DNA of 64,000 nucleotides from Microthrixaceae bacterium (GCA_023957995.1 JAMLGK010000005.1:124001-188000); one strand, 5' to 3'. Positions 9,469 to 18,845 are shown, numbered from the stretch's first letter. The notes: a model not told the origin generated them from the letters alone. Translations and numbers: made by a program.

Positions 9469-10566
9469 ATGAAGCTTCTCTTCGTGTCGGGGGAATCGAC
9501 CGGCGGCGCTCCTAGGAGCACGATCGAGTTGGCACAGGTACTCGATGCACTTGGGCACCGGGTCGCGGTACTGACTGGCCACAGGCCAGCCGGAAGGTCG
9601 GCGTTCGACATACACAACCGACTCGCGATCAAGTGCAGGCAAGTTTTTGGACCAACCGTCCTCGACCGCGCTGTTCGACTACATGGGCGAACGATCACGG
9701 AACGCCGACCGGAGTCCGGTGGGGTGACGCTCCACCGCAGCGCCATTCCCGAGAACGCATATCGGACCCTCATGGCGCAGGATCAATTCGATCTGGTCGT
9801 CGCCAACAGCTTGCCCAGGTATGCATTCAGCAGAATGTCGGAGGACATGTCGAGCCTCCGGGTGCCGCTGGCGCTATACGTTCGGGAGCAGCAGGGCCTG
9901 ACCCATTTGACCATTTCAGGCCTTTCTCCAGCACTGGTGTTGGCGAACTCGATGCACCTCGCCGAACAGGTCGAAGCGGTCGGGATCAAGTGCGTGATGA
10001 TTCCATCGGCAGTCGATTGCTCTACGGCGACGGCTCACTCGACCAGGCAAGCCGTCGTCCTCGTCAATCCAGTCGAAGGCAACAGACTCGGCCTGGTGTT
10101 TGAGCTTGCGCGCCGGAGACCGGACATACCGTTCGTACTTCAGGAATCGTGGATTCTGGATCCACCAGCGCGCAACGCGCTGGAGACAGGGGTCGCCGCC
10201 CTCCCCAACGTGGAGTTCCGACCGGCGGTCCCCGACCCATCCCAGGTCTATCGAGATGCACGGATTCTGCTTGCTACCTATCCGTCAGGACGCCCGCGGG
10301 TGGTGTTGGAAGCACACCACAACGGTATTCCGGTCCTTGGACTCGACCAACCGGCTCTTGCTGAAGTTGTCGGCGACGGTGGCGTACTGGTTCGGGGAGA
10401 CGCACCGGTACTGGATTGGGAACGGGCGCTGTGCCGCATGTGGGACGACAAGGTCTACTACGGACAACTGCGCACGCGTTCGGAGATAATGGCTGCCTCG
10501 GCACTAACTCCGGAAGAGGTTGGGGACCGATTCGAGGCGGCGATAAACGAAATCAGTCCAGAATGA
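9469..10566 (+). CDS. GT4-type glycosyltransferase
   Basis: The 365-residue protein has a GT-B layout. The N-terminal KLLFVSGESTGGAPRS glycine loop starts at residue 2, and a C-terminal domain with RPRVVLEAHHNGIPVLGLD corresponds to the donor-binding E-x7-E region of retaining GT4 enzymes. The ATG at 9469 is chosen because the first strand begins there. GTG at 9421, almost touching the preceding stop, would add 16 residues. Its stop overlaps the next start as ATGA. It probably adds a sugar from a nucleotide donor to the lipid-linked repeat unit on the cytoplasmic face. Confidence 0.82.
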   Translation: MKLLFVSGESTGGAPRSTIELAQVLDALGHRVAVLTGHRPAGRSAFDIHNRLAIKCRQVFGPTVLDRAVRLHGRTITERRPESGGVTLHRSAIPENAYRTLMAQDQFDLVVANSLPRYAFSRMSEDMSSLRVPLALYVREQQGLTHLTISGLSPALVLANSMHLAEQVEAVGIKCVMIPSAVDCSTATAHSTRQAVVLVNPVEGNRLGLVFELARRRPDIPFVLQESWILDPPARNALETGVAALPNVEFRPAVPDPSQVYRDARILLATYPSGRPRVVLEAHHNGIPVLGLDQPALAEVVGDGGVLVRGDAPVLDWERALCRMWDDKVYYGQLRTRSEIMAASALTPEEVGDRFEAAINEISPE

Positions 10567-11438
10567 CGAATCCCGAACTCTCAATCATTATCCCGGTACA
10601 CAACAACGCTCCTCATCTGGCGGCGCAACTGGACAGCATCGAGGCAGCGGTCTCCAAGGACTCCCAGACCGAGATCGTAGTCGTCGACAACCGTTCGACT
10701 GATGGATCAGGTGCCATCGCGGCAGGTTGGGCTCGACAATCGCGGTTGTCGGCGCGGATAGTCGAAGCAACCTTGAAACCGGGCGAACCCTACGCCAGGA
10801 ACGTCGGAGTCGAAGCGTCCGACGGTGGCCTGATCGCATTCTGCGACGGCGACGACGTCGTCGATCGCAGGTGGGTGCAGGCCATGACTGCTGGCCTTGC
10901 CCACCATCGCTACGTGACCGGCCCCGTCAACACATCGACCCTGAACGAACCACGGCAACAAAACATGCGAGGGACACTCGGACGGGCATCAACTCCGACC
11001 ACCTATGGCAACATCCCATTCGCAAGCGGATGCAACATGGGTTTTCGGCGCGAGGTCCTGTACGAGTTAGGCGGCTTCGATGAGTCGTTCCTGATCGGAT
11101 GCGACATCGAGATCGGTATTCGCGCCTACCGGGCAGGTATCGATTTGGGCTGGCTACCCGATGCCGTAGTGCACTACCGACTACGACCCTCCTTGAGCGC
11201 CAGCTACCGCCAAGCCCGAGCATACGGGCGTGCGCAATCGCGAATCCGCAGCCTGGTCGCTTCAGATGCTTCGGTTACAGCCGAACGGCTCCGTACGATC
11301 AAACGGATCCTCTGGCTACTCCGAAAATCGCCATCTACCACGCGCCAGAGTGAACGGGCCCGGTGGCTCTGGGTAGCGGGGCAAACTGTCGGACAACTGG
11401 AGGGTTCGGTCAGCCACAAGCTCGGGCGGCAATGGTGA
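10563..11438 (+). CDS. family 2 glycosyltransferase, first of a tandem pair
   Basis: This 291-residue GT-A protein starts with LSIIIPVHNNAPHL. It has VVVDNRSTDGSG for nucleotide binding, FCDGDDVVD as the DXD-type metal site (about residue 95) and a conserved GGFDESFLIGCDIEIGIR acceptor-side region (about 175-192). The following gene has the same order of motifs and closely similar wording (CDGDDVV followed by a Trp-Val stretch), so the pair probably arose by tandem duplication. It is translationally coupled to the genes on both sides (4 and 7 base overlaps). Confidence 0.88.
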   Translation: MTNPELSIIIPVHNNAPHLAAQLDSIEAAVSKDSQTEIVVVDNRSTDGSGAIAAGWARQSRLSARIVEATLKPGEPYARNVGVEASDGGLIAFCDGDDVVDRRWVQAMTAGLAHHRYVTGPVNTSTLNEPRQQNMRGTLGRASTPTTYGNIPFASGCNMGFRREVLYELGGFDESFLIGCDIEIGIRAYRAGIDLGWLPDAVVHYRLRPSLSASYRQARAYGRAQSRIRSLVASDASVTAERLRTIKRILWLLRKSPSTTRQSERARWLWVAGQTVGQLEGSVSHKLGRQW

Positions 11439-12334
11439 GCGGTCCGAGCACAGATGGCTGCCCCACGGCGGACCCCATCGTGACTCTGGAACTTGCGGTC
11501 GTCGTACCGTGTCACAACGTCGAGCACACACTGGCCGAACAACTGGAATCCCTTGTTACCCAGAGATGGGAGCAACCATGGGGGATCATCGTGGTGGACA
11601 ACAACTCGACCGACAACACGCTAGAAGTTGCGATGGCCTATGTGGACCGGGGGGTCCGGGTAGTGCAGGCCAGCGCCGGCCGCGGAGTTGCGTACGCGCG
11701 AAACACGGGCATTCGGGCCTCAAACGCTCGCGCAGTCGCCCTGTGCGACGGCGATGACGTGGTGCATTCCGGCTGGGTCGAGGCCATGGGCAACGCTGTC
11801 AGCGAACACGACCTCGTCTCAGGGTCGTTGGAGACCACCAGCCTCAACCCGGACTACCTTGCCCGCTCTCGACCGATGGGCGTCTCTGACCGGTTGAACA
11901 CGTTCGGATCCACTCCGTTCGCATCGGGTGGAAATTGCGCAATGCGAGTTGAGATCTTCGAGCACCTCGGAGGATTCGATGAGCATTTCGACGGTTTGGA
12001 GGACATCGAGTTCTCCTTGCGAGCCAACAAGCTGGGAATCGAGGTCGTGCTTGAAAGGGAGGCGAAGCTCGCCTACCGGATGCGTCCGGAACCGGGAGAT
12101 ACTTGGAGACAAGGACAGTTCTACGGTGCCGGCCGCCCACTACTGATACAGCGAGCACTTGAGCTGGGCTTGGACGCACCGTCGCGTTGGCAAGGAATCA
12201 GATCATGGACATGGCTCCTATTGAAGCTGCCGCGGGCGCGCACGCGAGCGGGGCGCTACCAACTCCTCTGGGTGCTGGCGTTCAGGCTGGGGGTCCTCAA
12301 ACGAGCGGTGCAGCTCAGACGGCCATACATCTAG
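11432..12334 (+). CDS. family 2 glycosyltransferase, second of a tandem pair
   Basis: The 300-residue protein has ELAVVVPCHNVEHTL near the start, VVDNNSTDNTLE, the metal motif LCDGDDVVH and the acceptor-side GGFDEHFDGLEDIEFSLR. It is a paralogue of the preceding gene. The start at 11432 gives a 7-base overlap with that gene; a GTG at 11480, just before the first strand, is an alternative. Its TAG stop shares a CTAG with the stop of the convergent sulfotransferase gene. It closes the plus-strand glycosyltransferase run. Confidence 0.88.
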   Translation: MVSGPSTDGCPTADPIVTLELAVVVPCHNVEHTLAEQLESLVTQRWEQPWGIIVVDNNSTDNTLEVAMAYVDRGVRVVQASAGRGVAYARNTGIRASNARAVALCDGDDVVHSGWVEAMGNAVSEHDLVSGSLETTSLNPDYLARSRPMGVSDRLNTFGSTPFASGGNCAMRVEIFEHLGGFDEHFDGLEDIEFSLRANKLGIEVVLEREAKLAYRMRPEPGDTWRQGQFYGAGRPLLIQRALELGLDAPSRWQGIRSWTWLLLKLPRARTRAGRYQLLWVLAFRLGVLKRAVQLRRPYI

Positions 12335-13212
12335 GGGCTATAGCGGTATCCGTAAGCGGCGGCAACATCGCCAACCACGCGCCATACGGCCGTGGCCGTC
12401 TCACTACCTGACTCGTGAAGCGCAGCGGTGTTGCGATTGGAGACGCCACGACCTTCAAGAACAGCTTGTGTTGAGTGTGGCGTTGTCTCGCCTACGTGGT
12501 TGAACACCGACTCCAGCACTTGCCGTGGTTCGGTGACCAGATCCTCGTAGTGGATCTCCAACACCCTTTCGTTCTCCAAAGCAAGAAGCGCTTCGCGACA
12601 CAGGCTCGTTTCCCGATTCCAGAACTCGGCGGCAAGGACCTCGGGCTCAACCCCGGATGCAAGCCTTTCCGCCACGGTTCCTTTGCTCTCCCAGAAGATG
12701 GGCAGCGATCGGAAGAAGTCAACACGGGCCAAGGACCTAGCCGTGGCCAATGGGTGCCGCGTGATATGAACGAACCGCGCGTCAGGAAATGCAGCCGCCA
12801 AGTACCCCACTCGCCGGGTGTTACGGGTGTTCTTGTTGACGAAGAAGTCCACCCTTCCTGGTGCCTGGTGTTGCGCGACGGCACGACGGAGCGAGGCCAC
12901 CTCACGTGGAGTTATGTCGCTTGCCCGAAGTCCGCCATCGCCTGTTGGGCCGCGCTCGGAGTCCGGACGAACGCGATCGAAGAGCCTGTACCCCTCTACC
13001 GGTCTCACGGCAAGCCGACTCAGCGCTCGGCGCGCAGCAGCGTCCTTGTGAGCGGCCGGAACAGAAGGATGAACACGCGCGAATGCGGAGACGCGCTGCG
13101 AGTAGTTGCTTACCCACGAACTGGCCGGATGGGAGCAAACCAGTTCATACAAAAGAGTGGTCCCCGACCGACCACTCCCCACTATGAACATCACCGGCTT
13201 GAGGGTAGTCAT
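12331..13212 (-). CDS. sulfotransferase family protein
   Basis: The 293-residue protein carries the 5'-phosphosulfate loop of PAPS-dependent sulfotransferases, FIVGSGRSGTTLLYEL, at about residues 9-24. The 3'-phosphate motif RFVHITRHPLATARSL follows near residue 138. It would transfer sulfate from PAPS to a hydroxyl, here most likely on the glycan or a lipid. Because soluble bacterial members act inside the cell, the acceptor is probably modified before export. The ATG at 13212 overlaps the acyltransferase stop as ATGA. A much longer upstream frame overlaps that gene and was rejected. The stop falls in the same CTAG as the convergent glycosyltransferase stop. Confidence 0.87.
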   Translation of the reverse strand: MTTLKPVMFIVGSGRSGTTLLYELVCSHPASSWVSNYSQRVSAFARVHPSVPAAHKDAAARRALSRLAVRPVEGYRLFDRVRPDSERGPTGDGGLRASDITPREVASLRRAVAQHQAPGRVDFFVNKNTRNTRRVGYLAAAFPDARFVHITRHPLATARSLARVDFFRSLPIFWESKGTVAERLASGVEPEVLAAEFWNRETSLCREALLALENERVLEIHYEDLVTEPRQVLESVFNHVGETTPHSTQAVLEGRGVSNRNTAALHESGSETATAVWRVVGDVAAAYGYRYSP

Positions 13213-14384
13213 GGTGCCCGGACATCGTCCTCGAGATCGGACACATGACCAGCCGGTACATCCATGCGCGGCGCACCGGCTGTTTCGAATCGCCGCTTGA
13301 GGACCAAGAATGGCCGCTCCACGAACCGAAAGGAGAACTCGGCTGCAACTACGAAGACGAAGATCGTCGCAATGGTCTCCAGCCAGGCGGGCATGCCGAG
13401 TTGGTCGGCCATTGCACCCACGATGATGATCGCAGGCACGTGCCAGAGGTAGAGGCCATACGAGATCCGTCCGATCGAGCGCGCCGCCCGACTTTCGAAC
13501 ACCCGGCCAATACTCGGAGCACCAGAATCCGTAACCCCCCACACCATCGCAATCGCCGCACATGTAACGACCACACGAGTGACGAATCCCGCATCCTTGA
13601 CTCCGAAGGCAACCACGACGAACGCAAGGGCACCCAGTATCCCGCTAGCGTTCCGCGCTCGAGGCCAATCGCCGTACATCCTCAGGCTCCTCAGCTGAGC
13701 GAGTAGACACCCAGCCAGAATCGGATAGGCGGTCGCATCGGTTCCCGCCACCGCTCGCTGGCCGCCTGACCCACTCGACATCAGGTACGCCTGCAAGTAG
13801 GCAGACCCAAGCATGGCTACTGTGGTGACGACTATGAGCACACTGGCCCGGAGTGTGGTCAAGCCGTGCGAGCGGCTCGCCTTCGCCCCAAACATGACAA
13901 CTACAACCACGATGAGCGGCCAGAGCAAGTAGAACTGCTCCTCTACCGACAGTGACCACAGGTGCGCCAGTCGCGACCAATCCCCGGCCGAGACGACGAA
14001 CCAGTTGTATCCGTACGTCATTGCCCTGAGTGATGAATAGAGTGCTTCGCGTCCGGTGTCACCTCCTGTAGCCACCGCCATGATCGACGTATAGGTGACC
14101 AACATGAACACCAGCGCGGGGAGCAGCCTCAAGGCTCGTCGTGCATAGAAGCGGCCGACCGAGATCCTTCCGCTGCCGCTCAACTCATCCAGGAGCAGGC
14201 TCGTGATCAAGAAGCCGCTCAGAACGAAGAACAGCTGCACGCCGGCCCATCCGCCGGGACCTACCGGCTCATGAACGTGGTACACGATTACCGCGATGAC
14301 GGCGAGTGCGCGTACGCCATCGAGGGTCGGCTGATATCCGAGGGGATTCACACCCTCACGAAGTCCCTCCGACAGCCGCCCCAC
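13209..14384 (-). CDS. acyltransferase 3 (OafA/YrhL-like)
   Basis: The 391-residue protein has about ten membrane helices. It shows the family features LDGVRALAVIAVIVYH near the start (the conserved His lies at the end of this helix) and FFVLSGFLITSLLL, followed by an Arg-rich FYARRALRLLPAL. A family member that acetylates exported sugars typically looks like this. It lacks the C-terminal SGNH domain that some relatives have. GTG at 14384 is used; a GTG at 14351 is possible and no clear ribosome site favours either. It is upstream of, and overlaps, the sulfotransferase, so acylation and sulfation of one polymer may be linked. Confidence 0.86.
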   Translation of the reverse strand: MGRLSEGLREGVNPLGYQPTLDGVRALAVIAVIVYHVHEPVGPGGWAGVQLFFVLSGFLITSLLLDELSGSGRISVGRFYARRALRLLPALVFMLVTYTSIMAVATGGDTGREALYSSLRAMTYGYNWFVVSAGDWSRLAHLWSLSVEEQFYLLWPLIVVVVVMFGAKASRSHGLTTLRASVLIVVTTVAMLGSAYLQAYLMSSGSGGQRAVAGTDATAYPILAGCLLAQLRSLRMYGDWPRARNASGILGALAFVVVAFGVKDAGFVTRVVVTCAAIAMVWGVTDSGAPSIGRVFESRAARSIGRISYGLYLWHVPAIIIVGAMADQLGMPAWLETIATIFVFVVAAEFSFRFVERPFLVLKRRFETAGAPRMDVPAGHVSDLEDDVRAP

Positions 14385-14402
14385 GCGGGAAGCGTACAGG
14401 AT

Positions 14403-15311
14403 CTACCTGCCCTTTAGAATTGCGCTTGCAGCACGCCTAGCCCGCCAGCGGGCTTCTGCTGGAAGCCTGCGTTCACGACGGCCTTCGATACCGTCGAATT
14501 CAACGTTTGCAGCACACTCAAGCCAGTCCTGGCGCCACGGATGAGTGCACCCTCGGTGCCACGGTTTGGGGCGAGTTTGGAAGTGGACGATGGCTGGATC
14601 CGAGCGGGCCTCGTCGATTTCACCCTCTGAGAAAATGAGGTGGGCACCGTGATGGTCACTCAACAGCGGGGTCTGTTGGTTCCAGGTGGGAGTCAGCGCC
14701 TCCCACCGGCCTGACAGTGCGACATTCAAGGCTTCCTGATCGGCTCCTCCCCCTAGGCTGTCGGACTCCAGATAGCTCAACGCAGATCGCTTCACATCGG
14801 CTCCTCGCCATCTTTCGAGATCTACCAGCATCACTCCAGCGTTGAAGAACCGTGTGGCCGGATCGAGACCGAGCTTCCGCCAGTCATTCACCGCACCCCT
14901 GGTCGCGACAAACGGGTAATGCACGGACTGCACAGCCGCCAACGCGTTGTCGTGGACGTCCAAGTCCCAGAGCGCTGTGACATCTCTACGGACGAGTACA
15001 TCTACGTCCAGATACAGGACACGGCCTCGGCATTGCGGTAACACGTCGGCCAGGAAGAGCCTGAAGTAGGTCGCAACCGGAAGGTGGTTCGACCGGCTAC
15101 GATTCACCACGAACGGTGTCGAGTCAATAAAGCTCAGTTCGTGGTCGGACGCCGGGAGCGACCGGCGGATACGCATCTGCAATTGCTCATCCACCGAATC
15201 GTGGATGACCGTGACCCTGAACGGACCACCACCGCTCATGATGAGTGACCTCAAGGCCACCGCAGTAGGCATTGCGAACCCAGCATCGGTAGCCACCACT
15301 ACGTCATACAC
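14403..15311 (-). CDS. family 8 glycosyltransferase
   Basis: The 302-residue protein is a GT8 enzyme of the LgtC/GspA type. It begins with DVVVATDAGFAMPTAVAL, has the DXD metal site VLYLDVDVLVRR at about residue 97-108, and shows FFNAGVMLVDLERW (about 157-170) and the late H-x-G-like ending WHRGCTHPW. These enzymes retain the anomeric configuration of UDP-galactose or UDP-glucose. The GTG start is supported by a GGAG 8 bases upstream. It is followed closely by the acyltransferase gene in the same direction. Confidence 0.87.
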   Translation of the reverse strand: MYDVVVATDAGFAMPTAVALRSLIMSGGGPFRVTVIHDSVDEQLQMRIRRSLPASDHELSFIDSTPFVVNRSRSNHLPVATYFRLFLADVLPQCRGRVLYLDVDVLVRRDVTALWDLDVHDNALAAVQSVHYPFVATRGAVNDWRKLGLDPATRFFNAGVMLVDLERWRGADVKRSALSYLESDSLGGGADQEALNVALSGRWEALTPTWNQQTPLLSDHHGAHLIFSEGEIDEARSDPAIVHFQTRPKPWHRGCTHPWRQDWLECAANVEFDGIEGRRERRLPAEARWRARRAASAILKGR

Positions 15312-15410
15312 CTACGTCACTCCGCTCTGAGACAGTTGAGCTCTCGAACCTCCAACGATTGGCGCCCTGGGCTCCGGGCTCGAGTAACCGCTGTGTGCCT
15401 AACCGAAACC

Positions 15411-16286
15411 TCATGCCGGCTGCAGGTTTGCCAGGCATTGACGCAGCCTTGCGACCCTCGTCAGCTTGTCGTCCTCGATGTCCGCCGCAAGACCGCTCCA
15501 CGCGTGATCCTTCATCTCACGCCACCAGTAGCTACGTCGCTTGGCTCGACTCAAGACCGCCTCGTTTCGAAGTCGATCAGGAAACGGAATCATCTCCGCC
15601 AAGCCCGTGATCGGAGACAACCGCGGATCATCGGGATCGCCCACGAATACCACGGGGATCCCCATCGCGACACAGGGCAGTGCACAGTGAAGGCGAGGCG
15701 TCACCACAAGAGTTGCCTTGCTTCGATACTCTTCGAGGAGGTCGGCGGCCAAGCGTCTCTTGCCCTCTTGGGACCACCATTGGGCCCCCTGATGGCTTGT
15801 ACGGACGCATTTCGCCGACCTGATCTGCTCTGGCAGCGGAATACCACCCGTGTCGACCAAGTAGACAGCTTGCTCCTCTGGTTGGTGCTCCCTCAGCGGA
15901 AACGTGGTTGTCATGCATCCAGAGACGAAGGCCGCAATGTCGTGCCGCTCAAGCAACCGGCTTGTTCCCTCATCTCGACACCCGATCGGGCCTGACCTCA
16001 ACATCAGGTCGCGCGTCGTCTCATTCTGAAGGACCTCTGCGTAGTGCGGGCTCAAGTGGAACCCAAGCCAAACGGGTCGCACGCTGGGCGAGGGGGGGAA
16101 CGTGTCGGGACGTTTGCAGAACCAGCCGTTCATGACAAGGGCAAACTCGTCGCCTTCGACTCGATCGAGGTAGTCCCTGTCGACGTACCCATCGAATGAC
16201 TCAAGATGCTGCGCGACCGCCATTGTCTGAATCTCATCTCCGAGGTTCCAGGAGCGTGAGTACTCCATCAATCTCACCGGGACCAT
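15411..16286 (-). CDS. polysaccharide pyruvyl transferase family protein
   Basis: The 291-residue protein shows landmarks of the pyruvyltransferase (CsaB/WcaK) superfamily: an N-terminal NLGDEIQTMAVAQHL, SGPIGCRDEGTSRLL in the middle, and the C-terminal VTPRLHCALPCVAMGIPVV, where His and Arg normally bind the donor. Members transfer pyruvate from phosphoenolpyruvate to a sugar as a ketal, adding a negative charge, although several in this superfamily have other roles. It starts at an ATG with upstream GTG alternatives absent. It stands about 100 bases from the GT8 gene, in the same direction. Confidence 0.8.
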   Translation of the reverse strand: MVPVRLMEYSRSWNLGDEIQTMAVAQHLESFDGYVDRDYLDRVEGDEFALVMNGWFCKRPDTFPPSPSVRPVWLGFHLSPHYAEVLQNETTRDLMLRSGPIGCRDEGTSRLLERHDIAAFVSGCMTTTFPLREHQPEEQAVYLVDTGGIPLPEQIRSAKCVRTSHQGAQWWSQEGKRRLAADLLEEYRSKATLVVTPRLHCALPCVAMGIPVVFVGDPDDPRLSPITGLAEMIPFPDRLRNEAVLSRAKRRSYWWREMKDHAWSGLAADIEDDKLTRVARLRQCLANLQPA

Positions 16287-16863
16287 CGTGGGAAATCCAA
16301 TCCATCCTGTGTGTCGAACCGCTGACGCCCTTCGGGCTCAGCCGCGCACGGTAGTCGACAGTACAGATCTTCATGAGTGTTGATCGCAAGTCGAGCCCGA
16401 ACCTGCCTCTACTAAGGAAGAACTGAGGATGCGCGCAGTTCGGGACAGTAAGTGAGCAGCACGCCGATCGTTTCACGAGGCGCATCCGGATTCCTCGACG
16501 GCTCGAACACTCGAACCGTCTCGGGGTTCCGGCTTCCAGCATCCCCACCGCCAGATGTCACCACCACCGAAATCACCAGAGTGTCCAAGGCCCTCATAGT
16601 CGAGACCCACGAGACTTCGAAGCTGAGAACAGCGGGTGACTATCCCTCTCGGTGCCCACGATTTTGATCAGTCGCGAGTCAAGTGGCTTGCGGTCGCCTC
16701 AACCTGTGTCGAGAATCCACGGACTCCGTTCACCTATCCCAGAGCTCCGAACAATCCAGCTCCGCGTGTTTCGTACCGCGAGAGCTTCCACAAGAACCTG
16801 CGCGCCCTAGAACCACGATCTCATTGGGAAATGGGAAAGAGATCGGTAGCTACAGTCATATGT
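16287..16863. other. 577-base divergent intergenic region, possible gene remnant
   Basis: No convincing gene is seen here. It separates two divergent genes and must hold both promoters. A 61-codon minus-strand frame (16412-16597) has moderately coding-like codon use and starts with LVISVVVTSGG, but it matches no family I recognise. The region is less GC-rich than the genes, and its frames have stops typical of non-coding DNA. A decayed gene is possible. Confidence 0.4.
16851..16856 (+). promoter_or_regulatory. -10 box of a leaderless FkbM transcript
   Basis: TACAGT lies 7 bases before the ATG at 16864, and no Shine-Dalgarno sequence is present. The spacing fits transcription starting at or next to the start codon. 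Confidence 0.45.
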
Positions 16864-17562
16864 ATGAGCAAGCGCAGAGTGTTCCTTGACGTTGGGGGGC
16901 ACGTGGGGGAGACCCTTGGTGAGGTGATGAAGCCAAGATGGGGATTCGACCGCATCTGGTCGTTCGAACCAGTCCGCGAGTGTGTCATCGAACTCGATCG
17001 CATCGTCGCTTCGCACAACGACGACCGCGTGACCATTGTCCCAGCAGGCTGGTGGTCCTCGGATACGGAGATGCTTCTTAACAACCCAGGGGCCCTCAAC
17101 GCCAGCATCGAAGAAATCGCTGGAGCTGAGGCCAGCGAGCAGTGTCGGTTCATCGACGCAGCAGGATGGATGGCGGAAAACATCGGCCTCGAAGACGAGG
17201 TTTGGTTGAAGCTGAATATCGAGGCGTCAGAAGTCGCAGTCCTCGGCCGGCTCCTAGACACAGGCGAGATCGACAAAATCGACCACCTCGTCGTGCACTT
17301 CGATGTCGAGTTGGCAGGGAAGTTCAGTGAGGCCAATGCAATGCGAAAGCGCCTCAACGAATCGGATGTGCCTTGGCGCGAGGCAAACCGGGTGATGTTC
17401 GGCAGGACCCAGGAGGCGAAGACTTCCACATGGCTTGCTTGGACCAACGGCAGTCGAGTTGGGTTCTCATTGAACATGATGGAACACAGAGCGCGCCGAG
17501 TGTTATGGCAGGCAAGAGTGAAGGCGCGACGCTGGGCTCGAACTGCCAGACCGACCCGTTGA
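16864..17562 (+). CDS. FkbM family methyltransferase
   Basis: The 232-residue protein starts FLDVGGHVGETLGEVM, the glycine-rich SAM-binding loop, followed by IWSFEPVRECVIELD, the acidic second motif. The middle has VWLKLNIEASEVAVL, matching the FkbM pattern in which Lys-x-Asn/Asp-x-Glu follows a Trp or Leu. FkbM enzymes methylate hydroxyl groups of sugars or related products, so a capsule sugar is the likely substrate. The start is chosen from the position of the SAM loop and a TACAGT box 7 bases upstream. A basic C-terminal tail follows the fold. It lies alone on the plus strand between divergent and convergent minus-strand genes. Confidence 0.82.
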   Translation: MSKRRVFLDVGGHVGETLGEVMKPRWGFDRIWSFEPVRECVIELDRIVASHNDDRVTIVPAGWWSSDTEMLLNNPGALNASIEEIAGAEASEQCRFIDAAGWMAENIGLEDEVWLKLNIEASEVAVLGRLLDTGEIDKIDHLVVHFDVELAGKFSEANAMRKRLNESDVPWREANRVMFGRTQEAKTSTWLAWTNGSRVGFSLNMMEHRARRVLWQARVKARRWARTARPTR

Positions 17563-17729
17563 CTGGAGGAATCAAGCCGAACTACTACCTATGAGGTCGG
17601 CGGTAACGTACCGTCCAGTGTCGTGCTGCTCGAGCCATGTCGATACCTTGTGACACCTCAAAGTACCGACTGGCCATGTTCGGGGCCGATCCCACGGTCA
17701 CTTGCGCCCGCTTGCGATCTGAACACGAT

Positions 17730-18845
17730 CTACTGCACGCTCGACGCTACGTACCTTCGCTCCAACGCAGAGAAGGCCCGGGATGCTCTGAAAGCCGACG
17801 CTCCACTACCGGATGACTCAGCCAAGCGGCCTCGCTGCAAGGGGTCGTTGATTAACCGCTCCAACGCCACTCGGAGAGCTTCCGGGTTGCGTGCGGGGAC
17901 TAGCAATCCATCCTCACCGTCACCAACTGCGTTCGCCACTCCTCCGACTGCGGTCGCCACCACCGGCAGACCAAGCGTCTTGGCCTCCATCAGTGCGACG
18001 GGAAGACCTTCGTGGTCCGACGAGAGGCAGAACGCGTCGAACGAACTCATCACTCGATGGACATCCTGCCGGAATCCTAGGAACCTGAACCGATCACCGA
18101 GACCCAGGTCCTGATGCAGCGCCTTCAATTCCTGCTCAAGCGGCCCTTGACCAACCGACAGGAACAACACATCTGGGTTGTCCGCGGTCACCTCGGAGGC
18201 AACTTCCAACAACAGCGGGTAGTTCTTCTGCACCCGCAGGTTGGCCACCGTTCCGATCACTACAGTCTCGTCGCTGATTCCCAGCTCGGATCGCATGGAC
18301 TCTCGGTCGGCTCGGTGCGCCGCAACCGCGTCGACGTCGATTCCGTGGATCAACGTCTCGACCTCGGGGCGAAGGCGAGGCGACACCGTGTCGCGACAGT
18401 CGTCAGAGACTGCGAACGTTTCATGGTTGAGTGAATACGTGATCCGGTTCGCGACGCGCGTCGGGGCTGAGTATCGGTCCCAACGGTTGTGCTCGGTGTA
18501 GATCAGTCTCGTCCGCGGCGAAATCAGCCGGACCAACGGCCGGGCCACCGAAGCCGGCATCGGCGAGTGCGCGTGCACTACGTCAAGCCGCTCCCGGCGG
18601 ACCAGCCGGGCCAACTCGAGAACCCATCGCGGGTCTCCTGCATTGCCAGACCCGAGTCGAGTCGTAGGCACGTCCAACTCGTTGAGCTCGTCGATCACCG
18701 AGTGCGGGCGGTCGACCAAGTAGGCAGCCCGATAGTCGAAACGCTGGCGATCGCCGAACTGGGCGTGGGTTACCAGGAGCCGTTCCATACCTCCCTGGCC
18801 GAGACCCATGGCGAGCCAGAGAACACGGATGCGGTCGTCAGCCAC
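17730..18845 (-). CDS. GT4-type glycosyltransferase
   Basis: The 371-residue protein has a GT-B fold. An N-terminal GLGQGGMERLL loop, HAHSPMPASVARPL and TEHNRWDRYS (both acceptor-side) precede the donor-side segment SSDHEGLPVALMEAKTLGLP near residue 285, which has the E-x7-E spacing of retaining GT4 enzymes. The GTG start overlaps the preceding aminotransferase gene by 8 bases. Spacing and direction put it in one transcript with the aminotransferase, so it may use the sugar that enzyme makes. Confidence 0.88.
   Translation of the reverse strand: MADDRIRVLWLAMGLGQGGMERLLVTHAQFGDRQRFDYRAAYLVDRPHSVIDELNELDVPTTRLGSGNAGDPRWVLELARLVRRERLDVVHAHSPMPASVARPLVRLISPRTRLIYTEHNRWDRYSAPTRVANRITYSLNHETFAVSDDCRDTVSPRLRPEVETLIHGIDVDAVAAHRADRESMRSELGISDETVVIGTVANLRVQKNYPLLLEVASEVTADNPDVLFLSVGQGPLEQELKALHQDLGLGDRFRFLGFRQDVHRVMSSFDAFCLSSDHEGLPVALMEAKTLGLPVVATAVGGVANAVGDGEDGLLVPARNPEALRVALERLINDPLQRGRLAESSGSGASAFRASRAFSALERRYVASSVQ

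Noticed and set aside
13213..13563. A sulfotransferase start at 13563 giving 410 residues
   Set aside because: The extra part overlaps the acyltransferase gene and is low quality; ATG 13212 overlaps that gene's stop as ATGA.
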